Positions 16,050-24,993 of a stretch of DNA of 64,000 nt are shown piece by piece. The stretch comes from Rhizobiaceae bacterium. Its GTDB lineage: Bacteria > Pseudomonadota > Alphaproteobacteria > Rhizobiales > Rhizobiaceae. Both the position numbers and the translations under genes were made by a program. The first letter of the stretch is position 1, and every line of letters begins with the position of its first letter. The stretch lies in NCBI GenBank assembly GCA_019635775.1, contig JAHBYU010000011.1, positions 62,001 through 126,000 of the forward strand, in the 5' to 3' direction. The notes below the pieces were generated by a model, which saw nothing but the letters and a program-made list of their open reading frames with translations, did not search any database and was not told the DNA's origin.

Positions 16050-17458
16050 AGCCTGCTATCCCCAAACATCGATCCACCAAGAAGCGAGAACTCAACCGGA
16101 TCGGAGCAACGGATTTTCCACTGCCTGCCTTCGCGCTTTGTCCGGCCGCAATTCCTGATATCGATCGTGCGGTATTCGCCCTGCGTTCCAAGGTTTCTCA
16201 GAAGCGGGTTGCCCCACGTCCTGCCGCCATCGTCCGACCACGAAATGGAAACCCTTGGACCGCTCTCGATAGGGTCGATACCCCTGTCCATGCCGACGCC
16301 GGTCACGAAATCAAAAGCCGCTCTTGTGATGACAGAACGGGCAGGGAATGAAGGATGCTGGGCCGATACGATCTCGGCAATAAGCGGGTGTGTCGCCTCT
16401 CTCGGGTTGCGGTCGTTGACGCGATAGACCTGATTGGAATCCTTGTCGAAGGCCAGCCATTCATCGAAGGCATAGGCTGTTGCACCGACGCGCCAGGTAG
16501 TGGCTCCATAGGACTCGCGCTCGTGCCATTGGCCGGTTGCGGTATCGAGCACCCACGTCCAGTCAGGAGTTGTCAGGGCAACAAAATGATGGCCGGCGGA
16601 AATGAACGAAAACAGCCGAAGCGTTCCACGGTCGGATATCTGACTGATCAGCCTTTCAAGATAGGACTGCGAAACCGGCTCCATCTGCCCGACCGCGCCC
16701 ATGCGATAGACGACACAGTTCTGCCCAACAAAGACAAGAGGACCGGGGAAACCCGGTTCATACCCAGCAACCGCGTTAAGCCCGAACAAGCCAATCGGGA
16801 GAACCGTCTGCCTTTCATATGGAAACGGTGTAGATCCCGCATTCGTCCAGACTTCGGTCGAATAGTCGCCCATGAACAGGGTATCACGGCGATACGGCAC
16901 AACCCGGACCAGACCATCCGGGGCGCTTTCTGCCGTCACAAATGAGTTGGCGTTCACCTCGTCATCGTTGAGGTCGGAAGCCGTTACCCTGCCGTTTGTG
17001 GCGCACCAGAAGAAATAGCCATCCTGATAGGCAACCATCGTGGAGGATGGCAGATCGGAATCAACAAAAGCCGCGACCGTGGTCGCCTGGATATCGTATG
17101 GCCCGGAGGTGGTCTGGATGATGATCTGCTTCGTAGCGCGCATATTGTGCGCCATTGTCACCAGACCTTCGCCGCTAAGGTCGCCGGTCAACACATCGAC
17201 GTTGTACGAACTCCCTGACTTGGTGACGGAATAGACCTTATCGCCATTGGCGACATAGAGGATTGAGCCGACCAGAAGCGAGCCGCGATAGGTGGCAGAA
17301 CCAACCGTAAACGCAGCATCAAGCCCCGGTGCGCGTCGATAGATTGCCTTGGAACGTGCCCCCTGTGGTGCTGTCTCCGCATAGGCATTGATGAGCCGTC
17401 CGCCGTTCTCGCTCGGGTTTTGCGAGGGAGCGGTGGAGAGAGGAAAAAGGATTTCCAT
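16046..17458 (-). CDS. P22 gp10-like packaged-DNA stabilisation / neck protein
   Basis: 470 residues. It starts MEILFPLSTAPSQNPSENGGRLINAYAE and continues as a beta-propeller-like protein with repeats such as GYEPGFPGPLVFVGQNCVVYRM and GHHFVALTTPDWTWVLDT. This start and layout match the tail-hub/DNA-stabilisation protein gp10 of P22-like podoviruses. It follows the gp4-like gene, as in P22. Predicted to plug the portal and connect the tail needle or fibres. Confidence 0.7.
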   Translation of the reverse strand: MEILFPLSTAPSQNPSENGGRLINAYAETAPQGARSKAIYRRAPGLDAAFTVGSATYRGSLLVGSILYVANGDKVYSVTKSGSSYNVDVLTGDLSGEGLVTMAHNMRATKQIIIQTTSGPYDIQATTVAAFVDSDLPSSTMVAYQDGYFFWCATNGRVTASDLNDDEVNANSFVTAESAPDGLVRVVPYRRDTLFMGDYSTEVWTNAGSTPFPYERQTVLPIGLFGLNAVAGYEPGFPGPLVFVGQNCVVYRMGAVGQMEPVSQSYLERLISQISDRGTLRLFSFISAGHHFVALTTPDWTWVLDTATGQWHERESYGATTWRVGATAYAFDEWLAFDKDSNQVYRVNDRNPREATHPLIAEIVSAQHPSFPARSVITRAAFDFVTGVGMDRGIDPIESGPRVSISWSDDGGRTWGNPLLRNLGTQGEYRTIDIRNCGRTKREGRQWKIRCSDPVEFSLLGGSMFGDSRL

Positions 17459-17808
17459 CAGAAGTACAGGTTCTTTGCCGTCTGGTAGGAGAACGTTTCG
17501 GCGTTGATCTCACGCAGCATGCGCTCCGCTTCCATCACGGCTGCCTGATCGATCGATGCGCCAAACCTCCCGGCTACAGCGGGCGTATAGGCAAGGCACG
17601 TCGCGAGATAGGTAAACGGAGCGTCCTCGATCTCGTCTACGTCCCCGTAAGGATAGACCTTGCGGGCATCGAGAGAGGACAGGACCGAAGGAACGAGATT
17701 GTTCACGAAGCTGAAGTCTTCGGGGTCTGCGTCCTGCCCGGAGCCACCATCCGCATAGCAGAGCGACAGGGCAAGGTTCACGAGGTCTTCACGCGTTTTC
17801 ATGCGCAA
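17458..17808 (-). CDS. P22 gp4-like head-completion protein
   Basis: 116 residues beginning MRMKTREDLVNLALSLCYAD, mainly helical, placed between the capsid genes and the gp10-like gene, which is the gp4 position. It is shorter than P22 gp4 (about 166) and lacks its muramidase-associated C-terminus. The stop shares a base with the next start. Family assignment rests on position and the N-terminal helix pattern. Confidence 0.55.
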   Translation of the reverse strand: MRMKTREDLVNLALSLCYADGGSGQDADPEDFSFVNNLVPSVLSSLDARKVYPYGDVDEIEDAPFTYLATCLAYTPAVAGRFGASIDQAAVMEAERMLREINAETFSYQTAKNLYF

Positions 17809-17989
17809 GTTCCCCCAGCCTATCCGCCTCTGCCAGGAGCGCGGCGCTAAGCGCGCGAATGTCGTCAGGCTTCAGGTAAGCGGAGTGCCACCAGCCTTGC
17901 GCGCCGTTGAACGTCTGTATTTCGACAAGACCGTTCGGCCCGTCGCCGCTGATACGGAAGCGTTCATTCGCGATGGAAACGATGGTCAT
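17789..17989 (-). CDS. Small hypothetical phage protein
   Basis: 66 residues: a beta-like first half (IVSIANERFRISGDGPNGLVEI) and a helical second half (DDIRALSAALLAEADRLGEL). It overlaps the gp4-like gene by 20 bp. Function unknown. Confidence 0.55.
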   Translation of the reverse strand: MTIVSIANERFRISGDGPNGLVEIQTFNGAQGWWHSAYLKPDDIRALSAALLAEADRLGELAHENA

Positions 17990-18002
17990 GGCTCACCTCG
18001 CA

Positions 18003-18035
18003 AAAGAGAAAGGGGCCAGCGCAAGGCCAGCCCCA
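18003..18035 (-). terminator. GC-rich hairpin with U-rich tail
   Basis: On the minus strand a GGGGC...GCCCC stem with inner complementary bases is followed by TTTCTCTTTT. It lies in the 52-bp gap after the 18041-18607 gene, so it may end or attenuate the capsid transcript. Confidence 0.5.
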
Positions 18036-18040
18036 ATCGA

Positions 18041-18607
18041 TCAGTCGTCGCCCATGAAGGTGAAGTTCACCGATATGGTGCCAGTGACAGCCAGCCAGCC
18101 GTTGCCGTCAACGGTCGCCGCCGATCCCGAAACGTTCAGGTTGAGCGATGCAGCCGTTGCCGTGCCGTTGATGGCCGTGGTTGAGGCCGTGACGGCTGAG
18201 CCGGTGGTAGTGCCGGACGAAAGCGTCTGGCTTACCGCCTGCCCGATGTCTTCATTCACACCGTTGCCGAGAGTGCCGTCAGCAGCGGAGCTAATGGCGG
18301 CCGAACCAACGCCGATCTCGAATGCGGTATCATTCGGAACGCCGGTTCCGTCACTGGCGTAGGCCGTGTAATCCTGCCTTGAGCCAAGGAAGGAAATCGC
18401 CTGCTGGTCGAACGTGAACAGCTTCAGCGTTCCATGCGAGCCGCTGGTCGTCGCGTCCGTTACAGGCACACGCGCCTTGGACAGTTTCAGGTCGAGCCGA
18501 TAGTATGGCCCTTCCTTGTACACGCCCGTTACTTCGATCTTGCCGTTGGCAGGCTCCGATACGGAACCAATGCCATCAAGGCCAGGGATTGTGCGTCCTG
18601 GAAGCAT
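18041..18607 (-). CDS. Putative head decoration protein
   Basis: 188 residues, Ser/Thr/Gly-rich and beta-rich, with no membrane segment, directly downstream of the major capsid gene. The position and composition suggest a capsid decoration or head-fibre protein. The ATG at 18607 has AAAGGAGAA upstream. Not matched to a named family. Confidence 0.5.
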   Translation of the reverse strand: MLPGRTIPGLDGIGSVSEPANGKIEVTGVYKEGPYYRLDLKLSKARVPVTDATTSGSHGTLKLFTFDQQAISFLGSRQDYTAYASDGTGVPNDTAFEIGVGSAAISSAADGTLGNGVNEDIGQAVSQTLSSGTTTGSAVTASTTAINGTATAASLNLNVSGSAATVDGNGWLAVTGTISVNFTFMGDD

Positions 18608-18621
18608 GTCATTTCTCCTTT

Positions 18622-18656
18622 GAAAATGAGAAACGGGAGAGCCTAAGCCCTCCCGT
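18622..18656 (-). terminator. Hairpin downstream of the capsid gene
   Basis: On the minus strand ACGGGAG (with one inner mismatch, then GC/GC) pairs with CTCCCGT around a four-base loop, followed by TTTCTCATTTTC. It lies between the major capsid gene and the decoration-like gene. Confidence 0.5.
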
Positions 18657-18667
18657 CATGCCCCTGA

Positions 18668-19819
18668 TCAGGCGTCAGCCGCTGCCGAGAAGAATCCGTT
18701 CACGACGCCCCACTGGGTGAGGTCGCTGTTGGAGTCCTTCTGGAAGATTTTGGCCACGCCGTAGCACATCTTCACGCCGACACCCTTGATGAACTGGTAG
18801 TCGGTCGTGTCGCGGAAGGTCGGGGTCGGCATCTTCGCCCACGGCATCGCAAGAGCGCTCTGGCCGCAGAAGAAGACCGGTGCCACACGGCTGGTGTTGT
18901 CGCCGCCCGTCTTCAGGTTGCCGTCGATACCGCTATCCCAAACCTCATCAACGAAAGTGTCGATTTCCGGGACTTCGCGGATGATCACACCATCGTACAT
19001 GATGTCGCCATCCTGGAAGATGATGTTGTCCTTGCTGCGCGGAAGAGCGTTCTGATGCGCCGTACCCATGTCGGTCTTGAGGTCGCGGAAGCAAGTCGTC
19101 GGCGCGAAGGCGACGAAGTACTCATAACCGTCCTTGGTCTTGTAGGGACGGATGCGAGGGTTCGCCAGCTTGGCCACACGCTTCAGAAGCGAGACAGACG
19201 ATGCCTTGAACTTGTCGGCAGATGCGTCGATCTTCGCAAGGTCCGTCGCGTGTACGCCGGAGTAGTTGCCCACGGCATTGCCGTACAGGATACGGTCAGC
19301 ATTATCGACCGCCCATGCGTTAAGCTGGGAAGTCGTCGCGGCTGCGTAGGTCACGCCGTTGACGCGCTGGCCGGTCGAAGAGCCAAGGCCAGCAGGAGCA
19401 GACTCGGAGGGAATCGAAGCAAAGGCCTCGATGATCTCGTCGCGCTGCAATTCCTTGCCCCAGTCAGACAGGAGCGGCTTGGCTTCACCGAAGATGTCAG
19501 CAGAATCCTTCTGCTCTTCGGCGTCGTTGGTGGCCACGGCGTGACGTGCCCAGTCAACCCAGACGCGCATGCCATAGTTGTTGATCGCCTCTTCCTGGTC
19601 GGTGAGCGTGCCGGTGGATTTGGCAGTGCCCTTCAGGGAGGTGACGAGGGGGATGTTGACCTGCTCGCCGCCCTTCTTGGGGTCGTGCAGCGTGCGGATG
19701 ATGGAGTTCATGCTGTCGCCCATGTACGGCGAGAACATGTTTTCACGAACAAACTCGCGGATGATTTCCTTGCGGTACTGGACGAGCTTGTTGTTGGACT
19801 GAGGTGCAGTGAGCGCCAT
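18668..19819 (-). CDS. Major capsid protein, N4-gp56/DUF4043-like
   Basis: 383 residues. The start (VQYRKEIIREFVRENMFSPY) and the segments GEQVNIPLVTSLKG, MRVWVDWARHAVATNDAEEQ and a C-terminal GVGVKMCYGVAKIFQ fit the N4-gp56/DUF4043 family of podovirus major capsid proteins. It follows the scaffold gene, as expected. The ribosome site is strong (GGGAAGGAAATTCC before the ATG). Hairpins flank the gene on both sides. Confidence 0.75.
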   Translation of the reverse strand: MALTAPQSNNKLVQYRKEIIREFVRENMFSPYMGDSMNSIIRTLHDPKKGGEQVNIPLVTSLKGTAKSTGTLTDQEEAINNYGMRVWVDWARHAVATNDAEEQKDSADIFGEAKPLLSDWGKELQRDEIIEAFASIPSESAPAGLGSSTGQRVNGVTYAAATTSQLNAWAVDNADRILYGNAVGNYSGVHATDLAKIDASADKFKASSVSLLKRVAKLANPRIRPYKTKDGYEYFVAFAPTTCFRDLKTDMGTAHQNALPRSKDNIIFQDGDIMYDGVIIREVPEIDTFVDEVWDSGIDGNLKTGGDNTSRVAPVFFCGQSALAMPWAKMPTPTFRDTTDYQFIKGVGVKMCYGVAKIFQKDSNSDLTQWGVVNGFFSAAADA

Positions 19820-19854
19820 TGGAATTTCCTTCCCAAGCGCCGCGACCGCACGAC

Positions 19855-19879
19855 AAAAAACCCGCCTCCAAGAGCGGGG
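19855..19879 (-). terminator. Hairpin between scaffold and capsid genes
   Basis: On the minus strand CCCGC and GCGGG pair around an 8-base loop and are followed by TTTTTT. It looks like an intrinsic terminator, yet lies directly ahead of the capsid gene with no obvious new promoter, so partial read-through or RNA processing is likely. Confidence 0.6.
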
Positions 19880-19905
19880 TGTTCATTCTGTCGAAGTGGG
19901 GTCGT

Positions 19906-20745
19906 CTATCGGCGCAAAGCGGATTTCAGAAGCCCCGCATCGCTCTCATCGTCGCCGTCCGGGTGCCCCCCGGCTCGGGTCATCTTGTTCAGAGAGGGCG
20001 GGAGTTGCGTGACAGGACGCTGCTGCTGTGCCGTTCCGCGAATGCGCTCCATGACCTTGGCCTGATACTCAGGATCGGCAAGACGCCGTTCCATTTCAGC
20101 CTCCAGCCATGCCTCAGGGTCGTTGCCGACCTTCTGCAATGTCTGGCTGCGCTTGTACCATTCCACGGCTGCGGAGTAGCGGTTCTGGGAGTTGACGACG
20201 CGGTTGTAGTCGGCGGGGTCGAGTGTCCGATCCGCCATCGACTGCATGAATGCCCGCTCTGCTTCGGTAACAACTGCCTCGGTATGACGCACGATTGCGG
20301 TTTCCTTGGCAAGCTGCTGGATAGCGCTTTGCATCTGGGTCTGGATCGGGCTGATTTCCGCTTGCACAAAGGCGCGCGGGTCATCCCATATCTCCGGGGT
20401 CGGCTTTTCCGGCTCCGGCTTCCTGCCCATTTCCTCGATACGGCGCTCAAGCTCGGCCATCCGCCTTTCGGCAGCCAATGCCCGTTCTTCAGCGGCCCGC
20501 TTGGCCTCAGCTTCTTCCTTCAGACGCCATGAGGGTATCCCCTGCGGCTTCTGTTCGGGTTCCTGCTGCTGAACAGGTGCCTGCTCCTGATCTTCATCAA
20601 GTGCGGACTGTTCCTGCTCCTGAGCCTTGGCGGCGAACCGGCCATGCTCATCGCGGGGTTGTGCCGGAGCCTGTTCAGGTGCCGGCGTATCGATCGCTTG
20701 TTCCTCGAATGCAGAGTCAAACAGTTCCTTGTCGTCTTCGGCCAT
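19906..20745 (-). CDS. Scaffold protein
   Basis: 279 residues, highly charged, Glu/Gln/Ala-rich, with a long predicted coiled coil around residues 75-110 (EAEAKRAAEERALAAERRMA) and a basic C-terminus (LLKSALRR), the usual coat-binding end of scaffolds. It lies between portal and capsid genes, the standard scaffold position. Predicted to direct procapsid assembly and then leave. Confidence 0.75.
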   Translation of the reverse strand: MAEDDKELFDSAFEEQAIDTPAPEQAPAQPRDEHGRFAAKAQEQEQSALDEDQEQAPVQQQEPEQKPQGIPSWRLKEEAEAKRAAEERALAAERRMAELERRIEEMGRKPEPEKPTPEIWDDPRAFVQAEISPIQTQMQSAIQQLAKETAIVRHTEAVVTEAERAFMQSMADRTLDPADYNRVVNSQNRYSAAVEWYKRSQTLQKVGNDPEAWLEAEMERRLADPEYQAKVMERIRGTAQQQRPVTQLPPSLNKMTRAGGHPDGDDESDAGLLKSALRR

Positions 20746-20862
20746 AGCCTATACGTCCTTTCGCTTGTCGTGCGATTACGATATTCACCCTTCATCGCCG
20801 GGCGTGGCGGTTGCCGTTACGTGGCAACTGACGAATGCGCCGTATCGTGGCGCGGACGATCT

Positions 20863-22830
20863 CTAGGCAGCGGAGCGCTGGCGAAACTGCTGTTCGCGGC
20901 TCTGCCTGTCGGCTTGCCGGTCAATGGCTTCCTGCCGCGCCTTCATCGGCGCAAGGCGGGCTTCCTCGGCGGTCTTGAATGCGTCGGCATAGCTCTTTTG
21001 GGTGTCGGCCTCGATCTTGTCGATTTCAGCCATTGTCTTCATGCTCTGAAGCTCGATGGGCACTTCAGGAGCCTGCGGTGATTGCATCTCGGGGCGACCG
21101 GCTTCCTGAGCCTTGGCCACATTGAGCATGGTCTTGGACTTGCGTTCCTCGATCTCAGCCTGAGCGCCTGCAATCTGCAATTGCTGCTCTGGACCGGGCT
21201 GGCTGGCCTGCTCGATAAGGCCCATAACCTTTTTCTTGGTCCTGGAATCGATACCGGGCGACAGTTCGATCAGAACAGCCGGCGGAACCTGTGCACCGGC
21301 CTGCGCAAGGGCAAGCAGCGCGTCGTAGGTATCGGCCTGCATGTTCAGGGTATCCGGGCCCTCATCAATGATGATGTCCACGTCCAGCGAGCCAAGGCCG
21401 TTGATGATGGCAGGAAGGCCAGTATTCGGGTCAATGCCAAGGCTGTTCACCTGTATGAATTGCGCCAGCCCTTCATCATCGGTCACGCGAATCCAGCGCT
21501 CTGCCGTCCAGTTCCTTTGGACCGCATTCCAGATCGCGCGGTAGACGCGGACCTTCCACCCCTTGTACCCGACGATGTACGGGCCAAGCTCGGCAATGCC
21601 CGCCTGCTGTAGAAGCTGGATGGCGCGTCCTGATTGCTTCTCAACACCTTGGCCCAGAACAGCCGGATTAGGCCCGAAGTTCTCAATCTCGGTGCGGGAA
21701 AGCTCCAGAAGCTTTGTCCATCCAGCGAAGTCGAACGACTGGTCATCCGCCTTGATCTCGGAGTTTGGCCCGCCATTGACCAGCACCACGCCGTCAGGCT
21801 TGGCCCATTCCCTGCGCGCAACCTCAACATCCTCAACTGACACATTCGTCATGATGAGGCGACGGGACGCCATGATATGGTCAACCTTGGCCTTCTTGTA
21901 GTTGATGGAGTCCTGTGGCGACTTCAGGTTGCGAACGAAGCCGTAGCGGTCGCCGTCATGGTCCACCCCGGACGAATACATGATGTACTTGCACTGCGGT
22001 TCACCCTTCTCATCCACCAGAAAGCTTTCGCCTTCCATGAGAATGTCGGCCCCGGTGAAGATGGACCAGCACCATTTACCCTTATGCTTGTACCAGCAGT
22101 CCACGAGACGGATATGCTTGTTGGTCGAGTCGTACCACATGTTCTCACGGTCGGGATGCGTGGTCAGGTCGGTGCCAGTTTCCACCGATGCATCGATCGC
22201 ATCTTCCTTGTCCGGGAACATCTCCTTTGCGAGCTCGATGTCCATCCACTTCGAAACGCCCATGTAACGAGCGTCCGAAAAGTCAGCCCGATATGAGCGC
22301 GGGTCGTAAAAGAACGTGTCAGGCTCAACAATCTCAAACCCGATATCAGGGTCGCCCTGATCGCCCTGGATAAGCTCGATCTCAATCCCGGCTATGCCTT
22401 CGATAGCGCCGTCACGAGCCGCTTCAGATGACTTCGGCTGCCATTCCTGTTGGTCCAGCACATAGCGGATGACTGCTGTGGCGAGGTCAGCGCCCTCTTC
22501 ATGCTGTGGCGTACGAGGATAGGCCTTCGGGTCTTGGCGCATCCTCTCCAGAACGCCAACAACGCCATCGATCTTACGGGAAATGACATTATCGGTATGG
22601 ACGGGCTGATTGCGGGCCCTCAGAACCTTGATCTGCTTTTCGGTCCACTGCGCGCCATGATAGTAGCGCCGGGCGTCCTTTGCCTCATCGATTTCAGCGC
22701 GCTTGTTGCCGAGATAGTCGTTATAGGCGCGGCGAAGCTTCCCTATATCCCAGTATTCGACCTGCTTTTGAGGGATGGACGCAGACTGAGAACCGCTGGT
22801 CGGCGTTCCTGCGCTGTAATCAGCCTGCAT
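20863..22830 (-). CDS. P22-like portal protein
   Basis: 655 residues, the length of P22-type portals. The N-terminal half contains KDARRYYHGAQWTEKQIKVL, QPVHTDNVISRKIDGVVGVL and the long wing; the C-terminal third is a Glu/Lys/Gln-rich helix that would form the barrel. It forms the dodecameric ring for packaging and ejection. The ATG overlaps the TerL stop (TAATG). Confidence 0.82.
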   Translation of the reverse strand: MQADYSAGTPTSGSQSASIPQKQVEYWDIGKLRRAYNDYLGNKRAEIDEAKDARRYYHGAQWTEKQIKVLRARNQPVHTDNVISRKIDGVVGVLERMRQDPKAYPRTPQHEEGADLATAVIRYVLDQQEWQPKSSEAARDGAIEGIAGIEIELIQGDQGDPDIGFEIVEPDTFFYDPRSYRADFSDARYMGVSKWMDIELAKEMFPDKEDAIDASVETGTDLTTHPDRENMWYDSTNKHIRLVDCWYKHKGKWCWSIFTGADILMEGESFLVDEKGEPQCKYIMYSSGVDHDGDRYGFVRNLKSPQDSINYKKAKVDHIMASRRLIMTNVSVEDVEVARREWAKPDGVVLVNGGPNSEIKADDQSFDFAGWTKLLELSRTEIENFGPNPAVLGQGVEKQSGRAIQLLQQAGIAELGPYIVGYKGWKVRVYRAIWNAVQRNWTAERWIRVTDDEGLAQFIQVNSLGIDPNTGLPAIINGLGSLDVDIIIDEGPDTLNMQADTYDALLALAQAGAQVPPAVLIELSPGIDSRTKKKVMGLIEQASQPGPEQQLQIAGAQAEIEERKSKTMLNVAKAQEAGRPEMQSPQAPEVPIELQSMKTMAEIDKIEADTQKSYADAFKTAEEARLAPMKARQEAIDRQADRQSREQQFRQRSAA

Positions 22831-24290
22831 TAGACCTGTCTCCAGTCGTCATGGGTGTCACGCTCGACTTCACTGTAGCCACTCGGGTCTGGATTCTTCT
22901 TGGGAGCCGGCGGCTTTGAGCCGTGCTGCATGTGGTCAAGCAACTGGCCGACAAGACCCAATGCATCCACCTGATCGTCATGCTTGCCGGCAGGAAAGCT
23001 CAGAAGTTCGCTTCGAAGGTCAGGCCACCACTTGGCGTCTGCCTGGTAATAGATGCTCGACAGAGCTGCCCTGCCCCTGATGGACTGAGCCCGAACTGCC
23101 TTGTCGCCCCTTGTGGGGAATTGCTCACGATAAACCCAGGCGCCGCGCTCTCTTTGCCTACGGTCAAGGAACGGGCCGATACCAGCCCTGATCTGCCCTT
23201 GTTCTTCTGCCCATCCCATCGGCTTGTGGGCCTTAACCAGATCGCAGAACGCCTCAATCCAGATATCGGATGAGGCTTGCTTGCGCCACAGGTCGAGGAT
23301 GTAAATGCGCCCTTCCGGGTCAACGCCAATCACGACATGGACAGTGTAATCGCCACCATCTGCCGTGACTGCGTAGTCAGAACCGCCGTAAACCCGTAGT
23401 GTTTTAGGATCAGGCAGCTTTTGGACTGGCTTGAACCAATCAGCCTTGAAGTAATTGCCTTCCTCGGGCGATGGCCGCTGCTGATAGAGTGCGGACCAGT
23501 CTCTGGGGCCGATTGCCTGCTTGATCTTCTCAAGCGCCGCGATATCGTACTGCTCGGGCCACAGGGCCTGGCCAGCATCGTTGATGGCCGGCAGGTCGAG
23601 GACTTCCCAGTCCTCGTGCTTGTGTTCCGCCAGAAGCCAGCCCGAAAGGTCGTCTTCATGCCAGCGGGTTTGGATGATGACTATGCGGCCACCAGGCATC
23701 AAGCGGGTGTAGGCTGTTGAGGTGTACCAGTCCTTTGTCTTCTTGCGGATAAGCTCTGAGTCCGCTTCCTCGCGGTTCTTTACCGGGTCATCGATCAGCA
23801 GCAGATGTGCGCCACGACCCGTAAGCGGGCCACCAACACCAACGGCATAGAATGCGCCGTTCTGCTTTGTCGAATGTTCGTAGCCGCCTTCCCAGCCTTG
23901 AATATGGAAGCGCTTGGCTGCCCTGCTGTCTCCCGCTAGCGTCACACCAGGGAACACAGCAGAGTACGCGGGGTCCTCTATCTGGTTCTTGACCTTGCGG
24001 CCGAAGTCGTCGGCCAACTCCTGCGCATAAGCAGCCGATACAACGTAGTGATCCGGGTTTCTTCCGAGATACCATGCAGGGAAGAACTCGCTTGCCAGCA
24101 TGCTCTTGCCGTGCCTTGGCGGCATGGTGATCATGAGGCGGGTTATCTCACCCCGCTCAACTGCCTCAAGCTTCCTTGCGATCAGCCTGTGATGCGGCGC
24201 GTCACGGTATCCCGGCCATTGGTATGCTGCGTATGAGATGAGCCGCGAAAACGCGAAGTCTTCAGGTGTTGGCGCGTGTTGCGGCTGCAA
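22830..24290 (-). CDS. Terminase large subunit
   Basis: 486 residues, the packaging motor. ATPase: Walker A MPPRHGKS (56-63), Walker B LLLIDDP (163-169). RNase-H-like nuclease: SDYAVTADGGDYT (D305, D314) and KHDDQVDAL (D438-D442). Both domains appear intact. It overlaps the small subunit by 29 bp. Confidence 0.93.
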   Translation of the reverse strand: MQPQHAPTPEDFAFSRLISYAAYQWPGYRDAPHHRLIARKLEAVERGEITRLMITMPPRHGKSMLASEFFPAWYLGRNPDHYVVSAAYAQELADDFGRKVKNQIEDPAYSAVFPGVTLAGDSRAAKRFHIQGWEGGYEHSTKQNGAFYAVGVGGPLTGRGAHLLLIDDPVKNREEADSELIRKKTKDWYTSTAYTRLMPGGRIVIIQTRWHEDDLSGWLLAEHKHEDWEVLDLPAINDAGQALWPEQYDIAALEKIKQAIGPRDWSALYQQRPSPEEGNYFKADWFKPVQKLPDPKTLRVYGGSDYAVTADGGDYTVHVVIGVDPEGRIYILDLWRKQASSDIWIEAFCDLVKAHKPMGWAEEQGQIRAGIGPFLDRRQRERGAWVYREQFPTRGDKAVRAQSIRGRAALSSIYYQADAKWWPDLRSELLSFPAGKHDDQVDALGLVGQLLDHMQHGSKPPAPKKNPDPSGYSEVERDTHDDWRQV

Positions 24291-24642
24291 CTGCTGCGTC
24301 CCGCTGCTCTTTGGTGCTGACCGTCATTTCGCCCGAATGCTCGACTTCCTTGCGTTCCGTGTAATCATCGCGGAATCGCGCCTCGACGGATTTCTTCCAG
24401 ACGGCTGCATTGAAGCCAGCCTTTTCCATGCCGGTCTGGCCCTTGTCTTCCCACCAAGCCTGGCAGTGAGCCATTGCGCGATTGAGCGCTTCTAAAAACT
24501 CAGGGTTTGCATCGGCCCAATTGTCGATTGTCTGGCGCGACACGTCGAAGAAGGAGGCCATCTGAGCCTTGCTCTTGCCTTCCTTCCCGAGCTTGATCAC
24601 GTCATCGCAATAGCTTGGGAGGTATGTGCTTGGGCGGCTCAT
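24262..24642 (-). CDS. Terminase small subunit
   Basis: 126 residues. The N-terminal HTH (KSKAQMASFFDVSRQTIDNW) would recognise the pac/cos site; the central helical part (EFLEALNRAMAHCQAWWEDKG) would oligomerise. Directly upstream of, and overlapping, the large subunit. The start overlaps the previous stop (ATGA). Confidence 0.85.
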   Translation of the reverse strand: MSRPSTYLPSYCDDVIKLGKEGKSKAQMASFFDVSRQTIDNWADANPEFLEALNRAMAHCQAWWEDKGQTGMEKAGFNAAVWKKSVEARFRDDYTERKEVEHSGEMTVSTKEQRDAAVAAATRANT

Positions 24643-24914
24643 GCTGCGTCTGCCATTGCTCGCTGCTGGTTGTGCCGGTTCTCAGCCTCGATAGCCATCT
24701 TGGCGGCAGGGATGAACCGTGACATGTCCGAGCCAAAATGGTCCAAGCTTTCCTTTATTGCCCACGCTACTTCCAGGATACGAACATGCTCGCGGGAAAG
24801 CTCAAACCAGTGATCCTCGATGCGCACCATGCGCTTATCCTTAAGCACCGCGTCAACGGTGCCTTGCACCGGGAAGAATTCAACGCGAGTTCCGAGAACG
24901 TCTTCAGGCGTCAT
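24639..24914 (-). CDS. Small hypothetical protein upstream of terminase
   Basis: 91 residues from the ATG at 24914 (AAGGCGAGG upstream). Beta-rich N-terminal half (TRVEFFPVQGTVDAVLKDKRM) and helical C-terminal half. Overlaps TerS by ATGA. Function unknown. Confidence 0.55.
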   Translation of the reverse strand: MTPEDVLGTRVEFFPVQGTVDAVLKDKRMVRIEDHWFELSREHVRILEVAWAIKESLDHFGSDMSRFIPAAKMAIEAENRHNQQRAMADAA

Positions 24915-24993
24915 ATTGCCTCGCCTTACGGTTGGATCAGGACGGGCCAATCAAAGCTACGTTGATATTTTCCCGGCCAGACGTACTTCGCCC

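Noticed and set aside
19055-20065. Plus-strand 336-codon ORF
   Set aside because: Antisense to capsid and scaffold genes; composition is that of a mirrored frame.
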